Positions 50,176 to 63,587 of a stretch of DNA of 64,000 bases are shown here, one piece after another; the first letter of the stretch is position 1; each line of letters begins with the position of its first letter. The notes below the pieces were generated by a model. The model saw only the letters and a program-made list of their open reading frames with translations, did not search any database and had not been told where the DNA came from. Made by a program: the position numbers and the translations under genes. This DNA comes from Eriocheir sinensis (Eukaryota; Arthropoda; Malacostraca; Decapoda; Varunidae), in assembly GCF_024679095.1 (NCBI RefSeq), contig NW_026111621.1, positions 707,004 to 771,003 on the forward strand, in the 5' to 3' direction.

Positions 50176-50452
50176 ACAGCCCCCCCCCCCTTAATAACAA
50201 AATATATATAGATAGAAAACTTAACCTAAACAAAGAAAAACAAGAAAAATAACGCGAATCAATATCAAGCGCCATTTACATATAACCTTCTTTTTCTTCC
50301 TTTCTTTGTCTTCTCGTGGAAATGAAAATGTAAAAAATAATATAAAAAAAAACATTAGCTATTATTTTTTCCATACTAATCTTTACCCAAAACAAGAACC
50401 ACGTTTGTTTTAACTTTGCGTTTTGTTATATAATTATTCACTGTTATTTTAG

Positions 50453-50661
<209 letters not shown>

Positions 50662-50699
50662 GCCCCCAGTTTCAACCCCAAAAAGATAATGGAAGTCAC

Positions 50700-51450
50700 A
50701 GAGCCACCCATCTCCCTTTCTTCCTCCCTCACCTTCTTTCCTCATCTTCTCCTCTACACTTCCTTTTTTTCTCCCTTCCCCCTTCCCCTTCTTTCACACC
50801 ATTTATCTTCAGTACATCCTCTTCTACTCTTCCATGTCTCCTCCTTTTCCCTTTTCTTTTCCTATTCTTCACTATCTACTATACGTCCTTATTTTCATTT
50901 TCCTTCTTCTTCCTCCTCTTCTTCTCCTCTTCTTCCCATTATCTTCACCTCCTGTATGTTTTCATCTATGCTGTCCCCTATACCATATCTTCTTCCATTT
51001 CCTTCTTCCTCCTCTTCCTTCTCTTCTTCCTCCTCCTCTTCCCATTCTCTTCACCTCATGTATATATCTATCTTCTCTATCCTCTATACCGCCTTCTCTT
51101 CCCTACTCTTCTTCCTCTTCTTTCACTTCCTGTTCTTCCTCCTCTCCCTCTTTCCTACACCTCTCATTCTCGTTTCCTTCTTCCTCCTCCTCCTCTTCCC
51201 CTTCTTCCTCCTCTCCCTTTTACCCAACACCCCACATCTATTGTGTATTCTGATCTGCTATGCTATGCCTCCGACTCTTCCTTCTTCTCCTTCTTCTTCT
51301 TCTTCTTCTTCTTCTTCTTCTTCTTCTTCCTTATCTCTTATACATAGTCATCTATTCTTTTATCTCTTCTCTAATTTATATTCTTCCATTTGCATTTTCT
51401 TCTCTTTTTCTTCCTCCTCCTCTTCTTCCTCTTCCTCCTCCTCTTCAAGA
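50700..51450. repeat. Irregular polypyrimidine tract
   Basis: T/C-rich on the plus strand, with (TTC)n at 51,283-51,330. The 309-codon Ser/Phe-rich frame is compositional. Confidence 0.85.
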
Positions 51451-51510
51451 CACACTTTCGCCAGGTGGAGGAGCCGTGAATACCAGCCGTCACCTGTATC
51501 TCATAATAGC

Positions 51511-51595
51511 GTGAGGAGGAGGAAGAGGAGGAGGAGGAGGAGGAGGAGGAGGAGGAAGGAGGAGGAGGAGGAGGAGGAGGAGGAGGAGGAGGAGG
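51511..51595. repeat. (GGA)n microsatellite
   Basis: About 27 GGA triplets with two GAA variants, right after a CT-rich tract; together they form complementary purine and pyrimidine arms. Confidence 0.96.
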
Positions 51596-51645
51596 GACTG
51601 ATGCTCTGTACGGGGTGAGGTTGAACACTACTGATCTCGCCAAAT

Positions 51646-51648
<3 letters not shown>

Positions 51649-51676
<28 letters not shown>

Positions 51677-52087
51677 CAGGCGTTCCTCTTTCATTCATTA
51701 ATTCAACCAATTCCTTTATTTTTTATTTGCATATTTTTTTCCATCGCTACATTCCCAAGAGACTTTATTATGATTCCTTAATTAAATCTCAGTGTTTCGT
51801 CTGTCTGTCTGTCTGTCTGTCTGTCTGTTTCTCTATATTTTTTTGTCAGAGTGCCGTGCGTCCGTCTTTATCTGTCTTTTTCTGTCTGTGAGTCTCTTCC
51901 TGTCTGTCTGTCTATTTGGTTCTTTATCTCTCCGTCTTGTTTCTTTGAGTCTGGGAAGTGTCGGTCCGTCTCTGTGTCTGTGCCTCTGTCTGTGTCCCTG
52001 TTATTTCTGTCTAGATGTCTGTCTCTTGGTCTCTAAATCTCTTTCTCTGAGCGACTGTCTTTGTCTGTAAGTCTGTCTTTTTGTCCG

Positions 52088-52135
<48 letters not shown>
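51649..52135. repeat. (CT)n, (CTGT)n and degenerate CTGT stretch
   Basis: (CT) at 51,649-51,677, (CTGT) at 51,799-51,828, a degenerate TCTG/TCTC-rich stretch, then (CT) at 52,090-52,133. Confidence 0.93.
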
Positions 52136-52478
52136 GATACACATTCCCTCGCACAGGAGCAGCGAAATGAGTCTCTGGTGTCAACACAAGCAATTAGATT
52201 CCACGACTTCATTCTTTCCTTGAGGCACAGAGGGACGCAGCGAGCCAGGCTTCAGACGCGAGTAAGAAGCACTGGGAAGATTTAAAAAAGACCCCCCTCC
52301 TCCTCCTCCTCCTCCTCCTTCTCCTTCTCCTGCTTGCCGCTGCTGCTTCTCCTTCTTCTCTTTACCTGCTTATTGGAGGTGTTCATTTCTTCGTCACGAC
52401 CAAACGCTGAATGATGACCAATTATTTCAACGAGTGATGTACTTGATAAGGGAGATTGTGGAGTGAGGGAAGGATGTA

Positions 52479-52479
<1 letters not shown>
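52136..52479. other. Unrecognised sequence with (CCT)n
   Basis: (CCT) at 52,291-52,330 is the only feature seen. Confidence 0.6.

Positions 52480-52540
<61 letters not shown>
52480..52540. repeat. (TG)n microsatellite
   Basis: A perfect run of about 30 units. Confidence 0.98.
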
Positions 52541-53160
<620 letters not shown>

Positions 53161-53289
53161 GTATTATGTTTCTTCTATCTTGTCACTTTTCTTCTTATCT
53201 ACAGTATTTTTTTTTTGCAGATGTTTTGCCTCTCTCTCTCTCTATCTATATCATAAGCAAATCAAACTCATATTATCTGTATTAACTCT

Positions 53290-53980
53290 TTCATCATTTA
53301 ATCCTCCTCCTCCTCCTCCTCCTCCTCCTCCTCACCATTCCCTTCTCTCATTTCTCTTTCTTTATTCCGTGTTTCATCATTGTCTCCTTTCTCCTTTCCT
53401 CTCTTCTCTTCTCTCCTCCTCCTCCTCCTCCTCCTCCTCCCCGTCTTCTTTTTTTTCCACTCCCATCGTTTCTCTCATCTCTGCTCTTCCTCTTGTTCGC
53501 TTTCCTTCTTTTGCCCTTCAATTGCCTCACTATCTCCTCCTCCTCCTCCTCCTCCTCCTCCTTTCTATTCTTATTCTTTCTTCTGTTTTACCTCCCCCTT
53601 TTTTCTCCTCCTCCTCCCCGATCAGCTGTTTTAATTTTTCTTCCCAACTCTCCTTTTCCTTCTCTATCTTTCATTTCTCCTTCTCCTCCTCCTCCTCTTC
53701 ATCGTTCTCCTCCTCCTCCTCCTTCCCCTCACATCGCTTCACTCATTCTCTCCCTTCTTCATCTTTTCTCTTCCCCACTTTGTCCTTCAGTCTCTCTTCC
53801 CCTCATCTTCGCATCCCTTCTCTTATTCCTCATTCTCTCCCTTCTTCATCCTTTCTCTTCACCACTTTGTCCTTCAATCTCTCTTATCTCCATCTTCTTA
53901 TTCCCTCTTTTATTCCTCATTTTCTCCCTTCTTCATCTTCCTCTTCCCTCTCTTCTCCCTTTATCTCCGTTCATCGTCTT

Positions 53981-54040
<60 letters not shown>

Positions 54041-54420
54041 TTGTCTCCCCTCTTCTCCCCTCTTTATCTTCCTTATTTTGTCCGTCAGTCGCCGTTACTA
54101 TCTCCTCCTCCTCCTCCTCCTCCTCCTTCCGTCACTCCCCTCCCTCTCCCTCTCTCCTCTCCCTTTCTCTTCCTCTCTTCCCTCTTTATCTTTCCTATTT
54201 TGTCAACAATCGTCGTACCTACCATCTCCTTATCTTCCTCCTCCTTCTTCCTCCTTTCTCCCTCTCCCCTTCCTCTCCCCCTCCTCTTCCTTCCTCTTCT
54301 CCCTCTTCCCTATTTATCTTTCCTATTTTGTCAACAATCGTCGTACCTACCATCTCCTTATCCTCCTCTTCCTCTTCCTTCCTCTCTCCCTTTCTCCCTC
54401 ACCTCCCCTCGCACCCCTCC
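53290..54420. repeat. Polypyrimidine tract with a ~125-bp tandem repeat
   Basis: T/C-rich throughout, with several (CCT)n runs and (CT) at about 53,986-54,035. CCTATTTTGTCAACAATCGT occurs twice 128 bp apart (from 54,194 and 54,322), with a diverged third copy near 54,071. A second pair based on CACTTTGTCCTTCA lies at about 53,777 and 53,863. Long Ser/Leu/Pro frames are compositional. Confidence 0.87.
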
Positions 54421-54650
54421 CGGCCTCCTAAGAGCATTCACGGCCTGTTCAGTGCTCGGGGCTTGTAATCGGACACTCAGAATTTACATTTTCCCTCAGG
54501 AGGCGACGCAGGGAGGCGGGCGACGGAGGGGCGGGACAGGAGGACAGGAGGAGAAGAAGCAAGGAGACAGACAGACAGTATAAGGAGAGAAAATAAAGGC
54601 AAAAGAAGGAGGAGGAAGAAGCGTAAAGAGAAAACATTGAAAGAGACCAT

Positions 54651-54692
<42 letters not shown>
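54651..54692. repeat. (TG)n microsatellite followed by a C-run
   Basis: About 20 TG units, then nine C. Confidence 0.97.
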
Positions 54693-54693
<1 letters not shown>

Positions 54694-54794
54694 CCCCCCC
54701 CCATCAACACCACCCATCTATACCAATCAAGTCACAAGAGGCGGCTTAAAACCAACCCTCTGTATGACGATAATAATTCTAGCGGACTTGGCAG

Positions 54795-55640
54795 GAACGG
54801 AGAGAGGGAGGGAGGGGGAGGGGGGGGGGTAGAGGGGACGGATGGGAGAGTCGAGGGGAGGGAGGAGGGAGGAAGGCGAGGGGACGTAGGGGCGGAATAG
54901 AAGAGAGGGAAGGGAAGGGGAGAGGAAAGACAAGAGGAGTGTTTGAGTGGAAGGAGGAGGAAGAGGAAGAGGAGGGAAGAAACCACGCAACAGCAGGTGG
55001 TAGAGGAGAAGGAGGAGGAGGAGGAAGAGGAGGAAGAAGAGGAGGAGGTGGAGGAAGGTAAGGGTCTCGGGGAAGGGGAAAGAGGATAAAGAGGAGAAAG
55101 AAGAGATGAAGGATAACAGAAAGGGAGAAGGAGGAGGAGGATAACGGGAAATGGGAGATGAGTAGAGGAGAAAAGAGGCAGAGAAAAGGTGAGGAAACAA
55201 CAGGTATGAGGCAGGAAACGGAGGAGGTGAGGGGAGGAGAAGAGAAGGAGAGATGAGGAAGCAACTGGGAGGAGGAGAAGGAAGAGGGATAGAGAGAAGA
55301 CAGTGCGAAGGAGGGAAAAAGAGAAGGAGGTAAGGAAAAGGAACGAAGGAAGGAGGGAAGTGATTAGATGGAGGAAAGGAAGAGAGAAGAAGAGAGGAGA
55401 CAACAGGTGGGTGGAGAAGAAGAAGAGGAGGAGGAGGAGGGGGAGGAGGAAGAGAGGAGAGTAAATAGAAGGAAGAAGAAAAGGTTGGTGGAAGAAAGAA
55501 GAAGAAAGGGAGGGAAGAAAGAATATAGTAGATAGTGTAGATAGGAGAGGTAGGTAAGTAGGTAGCGGGGAGAGAGAAGGGAGGTAGATAGGTAGGTACG
55601 GGGAGAGAGAAGGGGAGAAAGGTAGGTAGTAAGGGGGAAG
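54795..55640. repeat. Irregular polypurine tract
   Basis: GGA/GAA-rich with a G-run at about 54,820-54,829. GGTAGGTA-type words appear at 55,548-55,630, including a duplicated CGGGGAGAGAGAAGG. Confidence 0.85.
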
Positions 55641-56000
55641 AAAGGGAGGCGTGACAGACTGAACATATTGTAGGGTCTAAGGTTGGTACACAAACTATTT
55701 CCAAAGGCCAAAAGGGAGGTTAACCGAGTCCTAATAAGTGTTCTTTTAGGTTCACGGTACAGAAGAAGGCTCAGACAACCACCAGGGTCATAAAAGTACC
55801 CCTGGAAATGCCCTGAACTCCCACGAAAGACTGGTAAATTACGTGTTCTTGGGCGCAGAAATGTTTAAAAATATGGCCGTAAGTCATCTCTCGGCACACT
55901 CCTGACAGCCGTGTTTTTGTCGTCTATATATACTTGAGGATGAGGCAGCCGGGACAAGGGGGGGCTCACATTTTTATTATATTTTGTTTGCGCCTGTGTG
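55641..56000. other. Unrecognised sequence
   Basis: No supported feature. Confidence 0.5.
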
Positions 56001-56580
56001 TGGTGGTGGAGGAGGCGGAGGAGGAGGAGGAGGAGGAGGAGGAGGAAGAGGGCAAGGGGGAACACGAAGAGTCACAGAGGAATGATAAGGAGAATAAGGA
56101 GGAGAAGAATAAGGTGTTTGAAGAACGAGGAGGAGGAGGAAGAGGTGGTGGAGGACGAATGGAAAGAAGAAGAGAAGGAGAAGAATGAAAAGGAAATGGA
56201 TAAATACACAGGAGAAAGACAAGAACAAGGAGGACGATGATTAAGAGGATGAGGATGAGGAGGAGGTGGCAGAAAAGAACGAGGAGAGAGAGAGAGAGAG
56301 GAAAAACGAAAAAGAGTTGGACAATTAGGAAGAGAAAGAGGAGGAGGAGGAGGTTGATAAGGAGAAAGAGAAGGATGACAAAGAAAACTAAGAAGAACAG
56401 AAGGAGATAGGAGGAAAAGAAGAAGACGGAGGAAAAGCAGGAAGACTAGGAAAGCAAAGCAAGGAAAAACGAGATGGAAGAAGAGGAAAAAGACGAGGAA
56501 GATGAAGAGGAAATGACAAAAACGAACGCCAAGGAGGACGAGAAGAGGGAAGGCGAGGACGATGAAGACGAGGATAAATA
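56001..56580. repeat. Polypurine tract with (GGA)n
   Basis: (GGA) at about 56,006-56,046, then irregular A/G-rich sequence with GAGGAA and GACGAG words. Confidence 0.85.
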
Positions 56581-56795
56581 AAAGGAATAGTAATAATACG
56601 AAATCTAAAACCAAAGCATCAATATAAAAAAGAATTACAGGGAAGAGAGAACCATGACTAAGAACGCTAGGCAACATTACAGGCAAAACACCTCAATTTC
56701 TGAAAAGACAAACAAGATAAAGAACAGTATGAGGAGGATAGGAAAGGCTGTTATGGGGACTCGTGGCAATGATTTTAAAAGGTTACAGCGAATAA
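56581..56795. other. Unrecognised spacer
   Basis: A short plus-strand frame at 56,654-56,854 has no known motif. Confidence 0.4.
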
Positions 56796-57019
56796 TTAAC
56801 CCGGTATCTGCGGGGATGATGTTTCCTAGAGGCCCCTCTAAGCGAGAAAAATGAGAAAAAAATCATCACTCACGCAAACCATTTCATAATATATATCAAC
56901 GCATTTGTAATCTGTTTATGCATCATCTATTTTTGGGGGTTTATATCATGGCAAAAATATGGCCTGTCGCTGGTACACAGTAAAGCCACAAATTTGGCCC
57001 GTCGTTGCTACCGGGTTAA
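56796..57019. mobile_element. piggyBac-type MITE, 216 bp between TTAA sites
   Basis: TTAACCCGGTA at 56,796-56,806 is perfectly mirrored by TACCGGGTTAA at 57,009-57,019. TTAA at both ends fits the piggyBac target duplication, and termini starting CCCGGTA fit the CCC start of piggyBac inverted repeats. The interior is A/T-rich with no coding capacity, so the element is non-autonomous. No transposase source is in the window. Confidence 0.8.
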
Positions 57020-57420
57020 CGAGAAAGAAGAAAAATCAAATTAGAGACAGAGAAGGGCTAATTAGAGTGAATGAGAGGCAGCAAGTATGGCCGGCAGATA
57101 CCTAAAGTTCACGCTGGATAATTAAAGAGAGAGGGATCAAATTACAGAATAGAGGCTAATGAGCTTATTCCTATGCACCTGGGTATGGTTAGCTAAAAAG
57201 GTCTGCAGGAATGAAATAGAAAATGAGAAATAAAATAAAAATAGTCAGTAGAAATCAAAAGTTCATGAGGAATAAAGAACGAGAAAAGATCAAATGAAAG
57301 GACTGTAGGAGAGGAAAGTGAGGTTACTCCCCTGAATCCTCTCCACTTTCTCTCTTTTCCCACTGAGAAAAGATTATTATGGCCTTGCTCCGTTGGGGTC
57401 TCTGGATATCTTGCTGTCTG
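57020..57420. other. Unrecognised sequence
   Basis: No gene seen between the MITE and the foldback element. Confidence 0.5.
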
Positions 57421-57695
57421 AGGGCCGCTTTCACAGTCACTTCGTGTGTTTTGATCGTTGCCAATGGCGGCGATCGACGCTATAGTTTTCCACGTGAAAC
57501 TGGCCGATGGGGTAGTGGCGGGCTGGCGGCTGCAGGGGAAGGGAGAGGTGTTGAGAGTGTGTGCCAAGGTGCGGGGCTAGGCTAACCCCGCAGCCGCCAC
57601 TACCCCATCGGCCAGTTTTACGTGGAAATACTATGGCGGCGATAACAGCCATTGGTAACGATCTAAACAAACAAAACAACTGTGATAGCGGCCCT
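57421..57695. mobile_element. Foldback TIR element, 275 bp
   Basis: Two inverted arms of about 105 bp, roughly 80% identical by eye, face each other around a loop of about 60 bp. The outer ends are AGGGCCGCTTTCACAG and, reversed, AGGGCCGCTATCACAG; the inner parts share ACTGGCCGATGGGGTAGTGG exactly. If the termini are GGGCCGC, a TGA flanks both sides, a plausible 3-bp target duplication. There is no transposase. The ends resemble the 245-bp element at 16,061. Confidence 0.85.
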
Positions 57696-58130
57696 GAATG
57701 AGATCAATAAAATAATGTGAGGAGCAGATATCGTAAAGCTAACTGTGGAAATTGAATAAACAAGACAGGAAGGGTTATGGCCAAGTTGCTGGGATTCTCA
57801 CGGGTCGTTTTGTGACCCTAGTGATAAGATGTACACGGCCTCTGCACCTTGGACGGGATAAAGCCATTCGTGAAAAACCACTTAATCTTCTCTGCGGACT
57901 TAGAAAATAATCGATATGGTTGCCCGATACGTTAATATGCACCCATGTACCGCTACCACCACCACCGCCACCGCCGTCACCACCACCATCGCCACCGCCG
58001 CCTCACACTTCTGCCCCCGCCGGAGTCAAGTCGATGAGCAATAATAGAACCCGCGGCGCCGATGACAACTGCAGGGGTGTGATGAACGGGCCCCATCATT
58101 AAGGCGGGAGGGGAACGGAGTGAGTGAATG
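57696..58130. other. Unrecognised sequence with (ACC)n/(CCG) patch
   Basis: ACC/GCC triplets at about 57,952-58,005; the rest shows no feature. Confidence 0.55.
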
Positions 58131-59600
58131 GCCGGAACAGGTGCACAATGACGGAAGGAGAGAGGAGGAAGGGTAAGGGGAAGAGATACATAGTGAAGGA
58201 AGATAATGCAAGGAAGAGGAGAGAGGGAGGAAGGGGAGAGATGGATGATGAAGGGGTGAAAATATGTAAAGCAATAGAGATAAGAGAGAGGAATGGGGAG
58301 AAAGGGGAAGGGGAAGAGATGTATAGTGAAGTGAAGGGATGGTTGGTATAAAGGAAAGAGAGGAGAGAGAAATTGAGGGAAAGGGAAGGAGGGAAAGGAG
58401 AAAGGAGAGAGAGGAGAGAGATATAGAAGACAGAGAAGAGGGAAAGAGATGAAGAGGGGTAGAGATAAGAGGAAAGAAGATGAAGGAGAAAGGAGAGAAG
58501 AGACGCAAGCTAAAAGAAAGATGAAAGGTTGCAGAATAGAAAAGAAGAAGAGGAGGAAGGGGAGTTCAAGAGAGGAGAGGAGAGGAGATGTAGGAGAGAG
58601 AAGAGACGCAAGATAACAGAAAAGAAGAGATGCAGGATAGAGGCAAACCAGAAGAAGATAAGTAAAAGAAAGAGAAGAGAAGATGCAGAGAATAGAAGAG
58701 GAGAGATAGAGTGAAGGCATGAAAAGAAGAAAAAGAGGGAGAAAAGACAAATTAAAACTGATAAGAGATGAGGAGGAAAGAGAAGAAGAGATACAAGATA
58801 AAGAAGAGAACCGAAGAAGAAGAAGAAGAGTGAGAAAACACGCAGGATGGAGATAACATTATGAGAAACAAAATAAAGCAATACAAAAAAACGGAGACAT
58901 CGAGGCGGGTTGAGGAGCAAAAGGGAAAAAGGAAGAGGAAAAAGGAAAGGTGGAGAGCGGTGGATGAGGAAAAGGTAGAGGCGGGTGACAGCAAGATAGG
59001 GAGAATAGGGAGGTAAAAAGAGGAGTTAAAGATTATGTTGTGGAAAATATTGTAAGACTTTCTATCCGCTCATAAGGAGGAGGAGGAGGAGGAGGAGGAG
59101 GAGGACAAAGATATCACAAAAAAACGACGAATAAAAACAATTAGTAAAAAGCTTGAAAGAAAACAACGAAAAAAACAATTATAAAAAAAAGTAGATTGAG
59201 GTACCTCGATAGACCGAAAAAAAAAATAACATTACAAAACGGAAAACGAAGAAAAAATAGGAAGAGGGAAGAAAAGGAGGAGGAGGAAGAGGGGAAAGAA
59301 AGAGAGATGAGAAGAAAAAGAGGAGAAAGAAAAGTTAAAAAAATGGCACTGAAGAAGAAGGAAGAAGAAGAAGAAGAGGAAGAAGTTAAATACGACATAT
59401 AAAAACAATTAGTAAAACGAGAAAAAAGAAAAATTATAGAGAGACGAAGAGGAGGAAGAAGAGGAGAAAGAAAGAAAGATGAGAAGAAAAAAAGGAGAAA
59501 GGAAGAAAAGTAAAAAAAAAAAAAAAAAATAGCACTGAAGAAGAAGGAAGAAGAAGAAGAAGAGGAAGAAGTTAAATGCGAAAACAGTCCAATTATGAAG
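58131..59600. repeat. Long irregular polypurine tract
   Basis: About 1.5 kb A/G-rich on the plus strand, with (GGA)n at 59,077-59,104. The interval 59,265-59,400 resembles 59,445-59,575: the order GAGAAGAAAAAGAGGAGAAAG, AAAAAATGGCACTGAAGAAG, GAAGAAGTTAAAT recurs with small changes, so this is a duplicated block of about 170-180 bp. No gene. Confidence 0.82.
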
Positions 59601-59672
59601 CCGTTTCGAGCAAGTGTTTTTATGCTTCGACTCCGCCACACCATGAATCTTGCACCTCACACCTGGCGCGCT

Positions 59673-59794
59673 GACACACACACACACACACACACACAAG
59701 GGTCTCGCCAAGGTTAAGTGTTCAAGCCCCTTCTTCTACCGCAACATGTTTTGGCAATACTTCCCTATCTTCATATATAGTCCCCATCATTATC

Positions 59795-59835
<41 letters not shown>
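59673..59835. repeat. (CA)n and (GA)n microsatellites
   Basis: (CA) at 59,673-59,699 and (GA) at about 59,800-59,835. Confidence 0.95.
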
Positions 59836-59841
<6 letters not shown>

Positions 59842-60011
59842 GGGATGAGACACAGACACATAATATAAAAAAGACAGACAGACACATTGAAACACATACA
59901 CAGACAGATACATAATCGGATGAATAAAAATGTATGAAAATAAATAAAATAGGATGAAAAAAATGTATAATCACAGACAGATACACAAAAAATGAATGAA
60001 ATGGACTAATG

Positions 60012-60408
<397 letters not shown>

Positions 60409-60496
60409 GCTTCTTTATAAAGGCTCCTTCAAAGACTTCAGTAATTTGTGACGAGGACGACAACGATGACTATTTCTCACCTGGGAAAGGCCCGCC

Positions 60497-60689
60497 GGGG
60501 AGGAGGAGGAGGAGGAGGAGGAGGAGGAGGAGGAGGAGGGAAAATAGACAAGAGAAAGCTTCGTGGAATTGTATAAAAGAAGAAGACGAAAAGAAGTGAT
60601 TTAGAGGAAATAATGAGGAGGAGGAACAGGAGGAGGAGGAGATGATAAAATAAATGTGTAAAAAAGAAGAAGAAGAAGAAGAAGAAGAA

Positions 60690-60721
<32 letters not shown>

Positions 60722-60735
60722 AGAGGAGGAGGACA
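60497..60735. repeat. (GGA)n and (GAA)n cluster
   Basis: (GGA) 60,497-60,540 and (GAA) 60,664-60,712, grading into GAGGAG to about 60,735. Confidence 0.95.
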
Positions 60736-60901
60736 AAGAGGACATCCGTATTACTGAAACAAGAGAGCCGTGACTCGGTCCTCTCACCTACCTGTTCTGT
60801 CTGTCCGTCTCACCTGGCCACCACCTTCACCTGTCACGCGCCCTTACCTGCGGAGGACAAAAAAGGAACATACGTCATTATTCTTGATTACCTTTACTTC
60901 C

Positions 60902-60933
<32 letters not shown>

Positions 60934-61347
60934 TATTATCTCCTCCTCCTCCTCCTCCTCCTCCAATTCCTCTCCCTTCCTCCCTGTCTGGTATCGCAAA
61001 ACTAATCCATCCTTTTCTTCCTCTATATATTGTTTTCTCTCTCTCTCTCTCTCTCTCTTATTCCTCCTTTTCTTCTTCTTCTTCCTCAGTTTCCTTCTCC
61101 TATTCATTCCTTTGCTCGCTTTTTTTTTTACTGTTTTATATTTATTACTCCCATTTTTTCCACGTATTTTTTTCATCATTATTGTCAATGTTATCAATAC
61201 AGCATTTTTTTTCATTACTATCATTACAGCAACTTCCAATTTATTTTTGTGTCATTATTTTTCTTCATCATCATCACCTGATCCATCACGACAATCGCTT
61301 GCAGGAGTGATGGGAGTGTTACACCTTAATTAACTACACCTGCAAAA
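60736..61347. other. Unrecognised sequence with small triplet repeats
   Basis: (ATC)n at about 60,901-60,936, (CCT)n at 60,940-60,963 and (CT)n at 61,035-61,058; T-rich remainder. No gene. Confidence 0.6.
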
Positions 61348-61393
61348 AGTAGTAGTAGTAGTAGTAGTAGTAGCAGTAGTAACAATAATAAGG

Positions 61394-61443
<50 letters not shown>

Positions 61444-61488
61444 TTCATGGAAGATAAATTTGAAGTAAAAAGTCAGTTTCAATCACTT

Positions 61489-61523
<35 letters not shown>

Positions 61524-61555
61524 CTTCACCGTTTTACCAATCTTTCTCATTTTAA

Positions 61556-61614
<59 letters not shown>
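61348..61614. repeat. (AGT)n, (AAT)n, (CT)n, (CA)n cluster
   Basis: (AGT) 61,348-61,380, (AAT) 61,388-61,444, (CT) 61,490-61,520 and (CA) 61,557-61,614. Confidence 0.96.
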
Positions 61615-61898
61615 GCCGATAATTCAAATCTAGAGCATAAAAGAGCAAAAAATATAATCGCACAAGACTGGCTAGCATTTAATCACGGCCGTGGAAAGGG
61701 AAGAGAAAGAAGAGGAAGAGAAAGACGAAGAGGAGGAGGAAGTAAAGGTTAAGCAGGACAGGTGACGGAGGAGGAGGAGGAAGAGGAGGGAAAAATGACC
61801 ACGATAAAGATGATAAAAAAACGTGAAATTAAATAAATGAACAAATAAATCACAGACTAATTAAGGGAGATCATTATGCAGATTCAAAATAACTAATG

Positions 61899-61899
<1 letters not shown>

Positions 61900-61988
<89 letters not shown>

Positions 61989-62086
61989 AAAACCAAACTC
62001 ATCTATAACAGGACACGAAATATGCAAAGGAAAAGTTGTTTGAAGAGAATCGTAAAAAGTGACACATGATAAATAGATTAAAAAAT

Positions 62087-62174
<88 letters not shown>
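61900..62174. repeat. Two (GA)n tracts
   Basis: (GA) at 61,900-61,987 and 62,091-62,174 flank 100 bp of unrecognised sequence. Confidence 0.97.
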
Positions 62175-62179
<5 letters not shown>

Positions 62180-62365
62180 CCTTGAGGGAGTCGTAATAAA
62201 GATTGGAATGCGGAGAATCTAGCGGCGGGACAGCTCGGCGGGGCGACCTTATTAGCGGCTGTTACGACTGTTTGACTGTACATTATTCAGCAGCTAATTA
62301 GAGAGTGATGTGGCTGAGTCCGGGAGCCACTTGAGGAGGCGGAATTAAAACAGGCGCCTTGACGG

Positions 62366-62573
62366 GGACGAGGGAAGGAGGGAGGGAGGGAGGGAGGGAG
62401 GAGAGAAGGGAGGGAGGGAGGGAGGGAGGAAAGATGGGAGGGAGGAAAGAAGCAAAGGATGGAAGAACGAAGCAATAGAGCAGAGAATAGGAGGAACGAA
62501 GGAAGATAGCAAGGAAGGAAGAATGGAGGAAAAGAGCAAAAGGAAAACGGTGAGGAAGCAAAGGAACGAAGGG
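62366..62573. repeat. (GGGA)n and purine-rich tract
   Basis: GGGA repeats at about 62,374-62,430, grading into AAGGAA-type purine sequence that abuts element E. Confidence 0.9.
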
Positions 62574-63003
62574 AGCGATGTTATATATCTAGACTTTCAG
62601 AAAGCCTTTGACAAAGTGCCACACGAAAGACTCCTCAAGAAACTCAAGTCGGCGGGGTTAGGCGACAATCTGACAGCGTGGATCAAGGACTGGCTCACTG
62701 GAAGAAAACGAGGTGTATTCAACGGACAGGCCTCCGAGTGGCTCCCGGTCACAAGTGGAGTGCCATACGGGTCAGTGCTGGGACCCATACTTTTCATCAT
62801 ATATATCAACGACCTGTGAATGAAACCCAACGACCGACGAACTAGGACTGAAATCCAATCTTTCAAAATTTGCCGACGACACAAAGGTGGGTGGGAAGAC
62901 CCTCACGACGGCAGACTGCGATATTATCCGGAGAGACCTGGACCAGATCACTCGGCGGTCAGAAAAATGGCAGATGTCCTTCAACACTGCCAAATGTAAA
63001 GTA
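62574..63003 (+). pseudogene. RT palm fragment, CR1-like (element E)
   Basis: The frame at 62,574-62,819 reads [20 protein letters not shown] (motif A), [32 protein letters not shown] (motif B; Tyr replaces the usual Gln) and IIYINDL, then a TGA. After a frameshift, KFADDTK is readable at about 62,869-62,889, followed by TTADCDIIRRDLDQI and EKWQMSFNTAKCKV, where homology stops at about 63,003. Both ends are truncated, so only the palm survives. It is the same family as element C. Confidence 0.85.
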
Positions 63004-63069
63004 ATCATTTTCTTGCTCCTTAATATAATCACTAATCATCCATTAACACACACGTGCACATATATTTCC

Positions 63070-63360
63070 TTTCTCCTCCTCCTCCTCCTCCTCCTCCTCC
63101 TTCATATCCATTTCCTTTATTTTCCTCCTCTTCCTCCTCCTCCATATCCATTTCGTTAATTCTCCTCCTCTTCCATATCCATTTTCTTTCCTCTTCCTCC
63201 TCCTTCTCCTCCTAATATATTAAACCTCTTCCTCCATATCCATTTCGTTAACCCTCTTCCTCTTCAATACCCATTTTCTTTACTCTTTTCCTCTTTCTTA
63301 TTATCCTCTTCCTCCTCCTTCTCCTCCTCCTTCTCCTCCACCTCCTCCTTCTCTTAATCT
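63070..63360. repeat. Polypyrimidine tract with (CCT)n
   Basis: (CCT)n at about 63,076-63,102 and 63,310-63,350; CATATCCATTTCSTTA-type words recur at 63,105, 63,143, 63,174 and 63,236, indicating a decayed repeat of about 30-60 bp. Confidence 0.85.
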
Positions 63361-63470
63361 TCCCAAATTACCGACTCAAACCCGACTCAACATTAGTTTA
63401 TGGAGACAGACAGACAGCGGGCAAAACCGATTCATAGCAATGGCCGCAAGTCGCTGTTCCGTATTTAAAG

Positions 63471-63472
<2 letters not shown>

Positions 63473-63559
<87 letters not shown>
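63473..63559. repeat. (GA)n microsatellite
   Basis: A perfect run of about 43 units. Confidence 0.98.
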
Positions 63560-63560
<1 letters not shown>

Positions 63561-63587
63561 AGAAGTGATCTATTTTTGTCTCTGATC

